Assembly (NCBI RefSeq): GCF_023516555.1
Contig: NZ_JAMGBD010000001.1
Location: 372,001 to 436,000 of the forward strand
Direction of reading: 5' to 3'
DNA length: 64,000 nt
DNA from: Sphingomonas alba
Lineage (GTDB): Bacteria; Pseudomonadota; Alphaproteobacteria; Sphingomonadales; Sphingomonadaceae
Under the pieces are notes generated by a model. The model was not told the origin of the DNA and made no database searches. It saw only the letters and a list, made by a program, of their open reading frames with translations. This document shows, piece by piece, positions 59,038 to 64,000 of this stretch (position 1 is the first letter of the stretch; every line of letters starts with the position of its first letter). Both the position numbers and the translations under genes were made by a program.

Positions 59038-60096
59038 TCAGGCGAGCGACCGAAACAATTGGATAAGCCTTGGTTCCTGCGACGCCAGCGAAAAGCTCTT
59101 CACCGCCAGGCTGCGACCCGCCTCACCGAAGTGCTGGCGCATGTCCGCGTCGGCGATGAGCGCCGACAAAGCCCGGTGCCATTCCTCGTTCGTGGCAGTG
59201 AGGAAGCCATTGCGCCCTTCACTGACGATGTCGCTGTTGACCCCGATTGGCGAGGCGACAACGGGCAGGCCGCAGGCCATGTACTGGATGAGCTTGTAGC
59301 CGCTCTTGCCGCGCTCGAATGGCCGGTCGAGCAGCGGCATGATGCCGATGTCCATAGCCTGCACGTCGGCGATTTCGGTCGCCTCGTTCCAATCCTCCAG
59401 CTCCATGCCGGGGAAGACGTCGCCTTCCGCAGCATGGCCCGCACCGATGACCAGAAAGCGCGCCCGGTGCTCGGCCACTACCCGCTCCAGCACAGGCAGG
59501 ATCGGGCGTACGCCGACCCACGTACTTGGAGATCCGATCCAGCCAATAGTGAGCGGCACGGAATCTCGCTTGGGAACCGGAAGATATCGCGCCGTGTCCA
59601 CGACACTGGGGACGACGATGCTGTTGGGACAATGCTCGACGGCGAAATCGCGGAGATAGGCATTGCCGCAGATGCAGGCGGCGGCATGCTTCAGGAGCGC
59701 GGCGTGCTTGCCGCCGAGAACAGCACGAACCGCAGCATTCCCGCTTTGGTCGTAGGAGTGGAAGAAGGCGTCGTCGAATTCATAGACGATGCGCTTGCCC
59801 GCGGTGGCCAAGCGTTCGACGAAGGCAGGCAGATAGGGCAGCAACTCGACGTACACCCAAAAGAGATCGGCATTCCTGCACGCCGCCAGTTGCTCGAACC
59901 GGCGAGCGTAGGCCGCCACCGCCTTCGACTTCGGATAGGCCGTCCCGTCGACCAGCGCGGAGACATAATCGTCGTCGAACAGCGGATGATGCTCGACCTC
60001 GATCCCGGCCTCTCTCAGCGCCGGAAAATATTGGACGAACCGTTGGCGCGTGCTCGCCGCGCGTGCCCCGTAGCGAGTGAAGGCTGCGATGCGCAT
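59038..60096 (-). CDS. Glycosyltransferase family 4
   Basis: A 352-aa GT-B protein. MRIAAFTRYGARAASTRQRF opens the acceptor domain; LTIGWIGSPSTWVGVRPILP and SGYKLIQYMACGLPVVASPI (donor-site Lys/Glu region) follow. Its ATG overlaps the end of the upstream glycosyltransferase gene (ATGA-like), so the two act in sequence. Sugar specificity unknown. Confidence 0.85.
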   Translation of the reverse strand: MRIAAFTRYGARAASTRQRFVQYFPALREAGIEVEHHPLFDDDYVSALVDGTAYPKSKAVAAYARRFEQLAACRNADLFWVYVELLPYLPAFVERLATAGKRIVYEFDDAFFHSYDQSGNAAVRAVLGGKHAALLKHAAACICGNAYLRDFAVEHCPNSIVVPSVVDTARYLPVPKRDSVPLTIGWIGSPSTWVGVRPILPVLERVVAEHRARFLVIGAGHAAEGDVFPGMELEDWNEATEIADVQAMDIGIMPLLDRPFERGKSGYKLIQYMACGLPVVASPIGVNSDIVSEGRNGFLTATNEEWHRALSALIADADMRQHFGEAGRSLAVKSFSLASQEPRLIQLFRSLA

Positions 60097-61316
60097 CAGG
60101 CTTCTGCCCCTGACAGGCTGGCGTATATCCGCGCATATGCTTCCACGCCGCGTTCGAGCGAGAACAGGTCGAGTGCGACCTCCCGGCAGCGGTCCCGTGT
60201 CGCGGGATTGCGGGCAAGGTCGAGGAGGCGGTCCATGGCTTCTGCCAACTCGGCATCGGTAAATCCGTTCACCGAGACCCCGACCTGCCTACCCTCCAGG
60301 ACCTCGGCCATATCGCCGACGCCGGAATTGCCGAGGCATGGAACACCGCAGCCCAGATATTCGGCGAGCTTGGTCGGCGCGCTGGCGATTTTCGAATAGG
60401 CTGGCTTGATGAGCGCCATGGCGGCATACATCCGCCCAATCTGCCGGGGCATGTCGCCATGCTCGGCGGCGGTCAGTTCAACGGCGTCCAATATGCCGAA
60501 AGCCGCGCACCGCTGGCGGATCATGTCCTGCTCGGAGCGGTTGACGACGAGCAGCCTGGCCTGAGGGTCCCGCCGACGCAGCAGCGCGAAGCAGCGGAGC
60601 ATTTCATCGAGCAGGTACCAGGTGCCGACGGACCCGACATATCCGAGCGTAAATGGTTGCGACGGGGGGGGCGGCGGCTGCAGCGAGAACAGGTCGAGAT
60701 CGGCACAGGTCGGGATGACGGTGATCGGCGGCACGCGGCCCGCCAGATAGTCGAACCCGCCGATCTCCTTCGCCGAGGCGTGGGTGAGCGTCACGACATG
60801 GTCGGCGGCGAGCAGAAAGCGGTGCTCCAGCGACTTGGCGGTCCGATAGAGGCGGCCGCGTGGCCACAAGCCGCCGTCGACACGCTCATCCGCCCAGAAG
60901 CCGCGCATGTCGAAAAGGAAAGCGGCGCTGGTTAGCCTTTTGGCCGCCAGGGCCATCGCTGCGGCGACATAACTGCGGGCATGAATGATGCCGAGCTTGT
61001 GCTGGCGGATCAGCCGGATCGCTTGCGCCGACCCGACGGCGATGTCGTAGGCGGTTGCGGGCGCCGACGGGCTCTTGTGGTAGCGCTTTGGATGCCAATA
61101 AATCCCAGCCCGGTCGAGCCGATGGCGGATGGCAGCACGTGCAGCCACGTCAGCCCAATCGGCATCCTTTTCGAAGCTGATCAGGTGGATGCGGCGGCCG
61201 GGCGCCAGCTTTTCGAGATAGGCGACGACCTGGCTCTGCCCGAGCGGTTCGAGCATGCCGTCATAGCTGATGTAGAGGATGCCCGGAGCCGAACGCCCGG
61301 CCCCGGCGCTGGTCAT
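60096..61316 (-). CDS. Glycosyltransferase family 4
   Basis: A 406-aa GT-B enzyme. LYISYDGMLEPLGQSQVVAY is the N-terminal block, followed by AFLFDMRGFWADERVDGG, TLGYVGSVGTWYLLDEML and APTKLAEYLGCGVPCLGNSG. A poly-Pro/Gln linker (PPPPPSQP) precedes the donor domain. The 4-bp overlap with asd at the start and the coupling with the next GT4 place it at the head of the polysaccharide operon, directly behind asd. Confidence 0.86.
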   Translation of the reverse strand: MTSAGAGRSAPGILYISYDGMLEPLGQSQVVAYLEKLAPGRRIHLISFEKDADWADVAARAAIRHRLDRAGIYWHPKRYHKSPSAPATAYDIAVGSAQAIRLIRQHKLGIIHARSYVAAAMALAAKRLTSAAFLFDMRGFWADERVDGGLWPRGRLYRTAKSLEHRFLLAADHVVTLTHASAKEIGGFDYLAGRVPPITVIPTCADLDLFSLQPPPPPSQPFTLGYVGSVGTWYLLDEMLRCFALLRRRDPQARLLVVNRSEQDMIRQRCAAFGILDAVELTAAEHGDMPRQIGRMYAAMALIKPAYSKIASAPTKLAEYLGCGVPCLGNSGVGDMAEVLEGRQVGVSVNGFTDAELAEAMDRLLDLARNPATRDRCREVALDLFSLERGVEAYARIYASLSGAEA

Positions 61317-62341
61317 GCAGCCTTCTGGAGATGGCGGCGGCCGAGGAGCTCGGCGATCTGGACCGCGTTCAGCGCCGCGCCTTTGCGCAGGTTGTCGCTG
61401 ACCACCCAGATGCTGAGCCCGTTATCAACCGTCGGGTCCTCGCGGACGCGGCTGACAAAGGTCGCATATTCGCCGACGCATTCGACCGGCGTGATGTACC
61501 CGCCGTCCTCACGCTTATCGATGAGCATGATGCCGGGCGCCTCACGGAGGATCGTCTGGGCTTCTTCCGCCGAAATCTCGTTCTCGAACTCGATGTTCAC
61601 GGCTTCCGAGTGACCGACGAAGACAGGCACGCGGACGCAGGTCGCTGTCACCTTGATCGATGGATCGAGGATCTTCTTGGTCTCGACCACCATCTTCCAT
61701 TCTTCCTTGGTCGAGCCGTCGTCGAGGAAGCTGTCGATGTGCGGGATGACGTTGAAGGCGATCTGCTTGGTGAACTTCGCAGGCTCGTTGGCATCGCCGA
61801 CAAAGATGTTGCGGCTCTGCTCGAACAGTTCGTCCATGCCCGACTTTCCGGCGCCGGAAACCGATTGGTAGGTGGCGACGACGACGCGCTTGATCTTGGC
61901 CGCGTCGTGAAGCGGTTTCAGCGCGACGACGAGTTGTGCCGTGGAGCAATTGGGATTGGCGATGATGTTCTTCGCCCGATAGCCCTTGATGGCGTCAGCA
62001 TTCACTTCCGGCACGATCAACGGGACGTCCGGGTCCATGCGGTAGAGCGATGAATTGTCGATCACCGTGCAACCGGCCGCGGCAGCGCGCGGCACATGAA
62101 CCTTGCTGATTTCCGAACCGGCTGCGAACAGCGCGATATCCCAGCCCGAGAAATCGAAATGCTCCAGGTTTTTGACCTTGAGCTCCTCGCCGCTGTCACC
62201 GAAATCGATGATGTCGCCGGTCGAGCGCGGCGACGCCACCGCCGCCAGCTCGTCCAGCGGGAACTGCCGCTCGTGCAGGATATTGAGGATCTCGCGCCCG
62301 ACATTGCCGGTCGCACCCACCACCGCCACGCGATAGCCCAC
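61313..62341 (-). CDS. asd: Aspartate-semialdehyde dehydrogenase
   Basis: A 342-aa NADP enzyme reducing aspartyl phosphate for Lys, Met, Thr and diaminopimelate synthesis. RVAVVGATGNVGREIL is the dinucleotide site; NIIANPNCSTAQLVVALKPL holds the catalytic Cys; VRVPVFVGHSEAVNIEFE holds the catalytic His. GTG 62341 with GGAG 8 nt upstream is preferred to ATG 62374, which adds a non-family extension. It is an essential housekeeping gene marking the edge of the glycan locus. Confidence 0.94.
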   Translation of the reverse strand: MGYRVAVVGATGNVGREILNILHERQFPLDELAAVASPRSTGDIIDFGDSGEELKVKNLEHFDFSGWDIALFAAGSEISKVHVPRAAAAGCTVIDNSSLYRMDPDVPLIVPEVNADAIKGYRAKNIIANPNCSTAQLVVALKPLHDAAKIKRVVVATYQSVSGAGKSGMDELFEQSRNIFVGDANEPAKFTKQIAFNVIPHIDSFLDDGSTKEEWKMVVETKKILDPSIKVTATCVRVPVFVGHSEAVNIEFENEISAEEAQTILREAPGIMLIDKREDGGYITPVECVGEYATFVSRVREDPTVDNGLSIWVVSDNLRKGAALNAVQIAELLGRRHLQKAA

Positions 62342-62427
62342 GGTGAAAACTCCCTTGAAACTGATGGCTTGCACCTAGGAAGAACGCTGCCAAAGTCAAC
62401 GCTTCGGGGGCAAAGGGGGCGAGAGGC

Positions 62428-64000
62428 ATGGCAACAGTGGCGCGTGGATGGCGGTTGGCAGCCGCCTGCTTCTTGCTGCTGGCGGTGTTGGCCCTCAAAG
62501 GCGTCCTGATCCAACCGCCGGCCGTGCCTGAGCATGTCAGCGCTTCCGAGTTCGATACCGGAAGAGCGTTTGCGCGGCTTAAGCGCATCCTTGGCGACCA
62601 GCGTCCACACTCCGTCGACACCGCTGCCGACGATGCAGTGCGAGACCGGCTGATGGCGGAAATTTCCGCGATCGGCCTTAAGCCGGAAGTGCACGAGGCG
62701 ATGGACTGCAGCGGCTTCCCCAAATCCCGCACCGTCAGTTGCAGCCGCGTGCGGAACGTCATTGCCGTCATTCCGGGCGGCAATTCGCCTGCCCTGCTGC
62801 TCAATGCCCATTACGACAGCACGCCGACTGGGCCGGCGGCGGCAGACGACGGCATCGGTGTCGCGACCCTGCTCGAAATTGCAGCTCACCTGCGCAGCGA
62901 GAAGCTGGCGAGACCAGTGATCCTGCTGTTCAACGAGGGTGAAGAATATGGTCTCAACGGCGCTGCCGCATTCGCCGAAAGCGACCCGCTGGCAAAGAGC
63001 GTCGGCAAGTTGATCAACATTGAGGCACGCGGGGTGGGCGGCCCCGCCTTCATGTTCGAGACCAGCGAGCCGAATGCCGTCCCAATTTCCCAGTTCAAGG
63101 CTGCGACCGCGCGGCCGTTCGCCAATTCGATCAGCACGGACTTCGCCAAGCTTATCCCCAACTCGACCGATGTCGTGAAGTTCAAGCCGCAGGGCTGGGA
63201 ATTCCTGAGCTACGCCATCATAGGCAACGAGACCCGCTATCACAGCCCAGGCGACAATCTGGGCGCGCTGAGCCAGGCGAGCCTTTACCACATGGGAAGC
63301 GCCGTCCTTGCCGCGAGCCGGGAGTTGGCCGGCGCGGATGCGCCTCCGAGCGATGGGCGCAGCCTCTTCATGGACGTTGGCGGGTGGTCGCTGGTGACAC
63401 TGTCGATCCTGGCGGGCGCGATCCTGCTGGCCCTGCTCGCTTTCTGCGCGGCGGTATTGGTCATCAGGCGCAGGGCATGGCGCCCCACACTCGGAATGGC
63501 CATCGCCGTCGTCTCGGGGACGGTCGCCGCCGGCGCCGTCTCGATTGTCTTGGGTTTCATCCGTGCGGGCGACTACTGGCGAGCCTATCCCTGGGTCACG
63601 ACGCTTGCGGTCGCGGCAACCGTTCTCGCGGTTCAGGCATGGCTGGTCGCGCGCTGGGCCGATCATCATGACCGGTCGCAGATGCGGCTGGCGGCGTGGG
63701 CGGTGGTCATCCTGTTCGGCGTCGTCGCGAGCATTGCATTGCCCGGCGCGATCATTTTCTTCGTGATCGGGCCAACGCTCGCCCTCATCGGTGTCGCCGT
63801 CCGGCCGAGATCGCAAGGCTGGTGCCGAGGGCTTTCCTGGCTGGGTGCTGGAATTCAGCTCGTCATCTTGACGGAGCTGATCGCACAGATCGAACTGACG
63901 CTGATCGACGGACCGGTGGCTGCGGTCGCGCCGCTAGTCGCGCTGGCAGCGCTGCCAATCCTGGCCGAAGTCGGGCGGGGGCAGTCGCGAAGGGGCGTCG
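62428..64000 (+). CDS. M28-family membrane metallopeptidase, 3' end outside the window
   Basis: ATG 62428 opens a frame that continues to the last base without a stop. An N-terminal membrane anchor (residues about 9-28, RLAAACFLLLAVLALKGVLI) is followed by a periplasmic M28 aminopeptidase domain: LLLNAHYDSTP (His/Asp zinc ligands), AADDGIGVATLLE (bridging Asp), LLFNEGEEYGLNGA (catalytic Glu pair), NIEARGVGG (Glu or Asp ligand) and TRYHSPGDNL (His). At least five C-terminal membrane helices start near residue 315. The layout recalls Ermp1/Pff1-type M28 proteins. It is divergent from asd. Confidence 0.87.
   Translation, partial: MATVARGWRLAAACFLLLAVLALKGVLIQPPAVPEHVSASEFDTGRAFARLKRILGDQRPHSVDTAADDAVRDRLMAEISAIGLKPEVHEAMDCSGFPKSRTVSCSRVRNVIAVIPGGNSPALLLNAHYDSTPTGPAAADDGIGVATLLEIAAHLRSEKLARPVILLFNEGEEYGLNGAAAFAESDPLAKSVGKLINIEARGVGGPAFMFETSEPNAVPISQFKAATARPFANSISTDFAKLIPNSTDVVKFKPQGWEFLSYAIIGNETRYHSPGDNLGALSQASLYHMGSAVLAASRELAGADAPPSDGRSLFMDVGGWSLVTLSILAGAILLALLAFCAAVLVIRRRAWRPTLGMAIAVVSGTVAAGAVSIVLGFIRAGDYWRAYPWVTTLAVAATVLAVQAWLVARWADHHDRSQMRLAAWAVVILFGVVASIALPGAIIFFVIGPTLALIGVAVRPRSQGWCRGLSWLGAGIQLVILTELIAQIELTLIDGPVAAVAPLVALAALPILAEVGRGQSRRGV

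Noticed and set aside
62062-63816. 584-codon minus-strand frame
   Set aside because: It runs antisense to the M28 peptidase gene and into asd; composition is Arg/Asp/Gly-rich and unlike any family, while both sense genes have complete motifs.

Overview
The window is 64 kb of high-GC DNA, very probably from the chromosome of an alphaproteobacterium of the Sphingomonadales. Grounds: an RcdA (DUF1465) gene of the CtrA proteolysis pathway, a HisKA_2-type sensor kinase, a complete De Ley-Doudoroff galactose route, a cysteine-poor DksA, and a crowd of very small soluble proteins of a kind I associate with sphingomonads. I see no rRNA, tRNA, CRISPR array, transposase or phage gene. Genes are dense, often with 4-bp stop/start overlaps.

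Layout. (1) 1-1866: the end of a GH43-type glycosidase and an aldose 1-epimerase, meeting tail to tail. (2) 1999-9509: a small-gene region with about a dozen proteins of 53-114 aa, a HisKA_2 sensor kinase, an L,D-transpeptidase, a potassium channel and a GlsB/YeaQ-type membrane protein. It carries a candidate sigma-EcfG promoter and looks like stress-response territory. (3) 9806-14569: an outer-membrane barrel protein, a SulP anion transporter, polyphosphate kinase 2 and a nitrobindin-like protein. (4) 14573-20354: galactose catabolism, with galactonate dehydratase, a GH1 glycosidase and an SMP-30 lactonase on the minus strand, and KDGal kinase, KDPGal aldolase and galactose 1-dehydrogenase on the plus strand. 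(5) 20351-26494: a fused 5-oxoprolinase, the DUF969/DUF979 membrane pair and a DUF2891 protein, translationally linked to the galactose genes. (6) 26664-33759: a 1795-aa cytoplasmic hybrid kinase built on nine tandem 92-residue HAMP-type units, followed after one base by a second hybrid kinase. (7) 33805-42821: MsrA, a UDP-sugar epimerase, nitronate monooxygenase, thioesterase, Fe-alcohol dehydrogenase, RcdA, two DUF465 proteins, a second small-gene cluster with a degenerate cold-shock protein, DksA and SurE. (8) 42802-61316: a surface-polysaccharide locus with an ABC exporter, two polysaccharide deacetylases, two methyltransferases, an AsnB-type amidotransferase, a DegT-type aminotransferase, a Wzx flippase, three GT4 and one GT2 glycosyltransferases, an acyltransferase-SGNH protein, a GNAT enzyme and an EpsG-type polymerase. 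(9) 61313-64000: aspartate-semialdehyde dehydrogenase and a 3'-truncated M28 peptidase.

How the genes fit together. GH43, GH1, mutarotase, galactose dehydrogenase, lactonase, DgoD, DgoK and DgoA form a route from galactosides to pyruvate and glyceraldehyde-3-phosphate. The oxoprolinase block looks like a 5-oxoproline uptake and hydrolysis unit. The most unusual observation is a short 5' leader (CTGAGAG, 4-6 nt, then an identical 13-mer GCGCTCCCGCTTG, then the Shine-Dalgarno) in front of three small genes at 3155, 5719 and 40109 (minus). Two of these encode paralogues and the third an unrelated protein, so the leader travels independently of the protein. Its CTCC core can pair with the Shine-Dalgarno. 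A second repeat family, with the core GTCCGCTTTCSACCC, sits in the gaps around the same small-gene regions.
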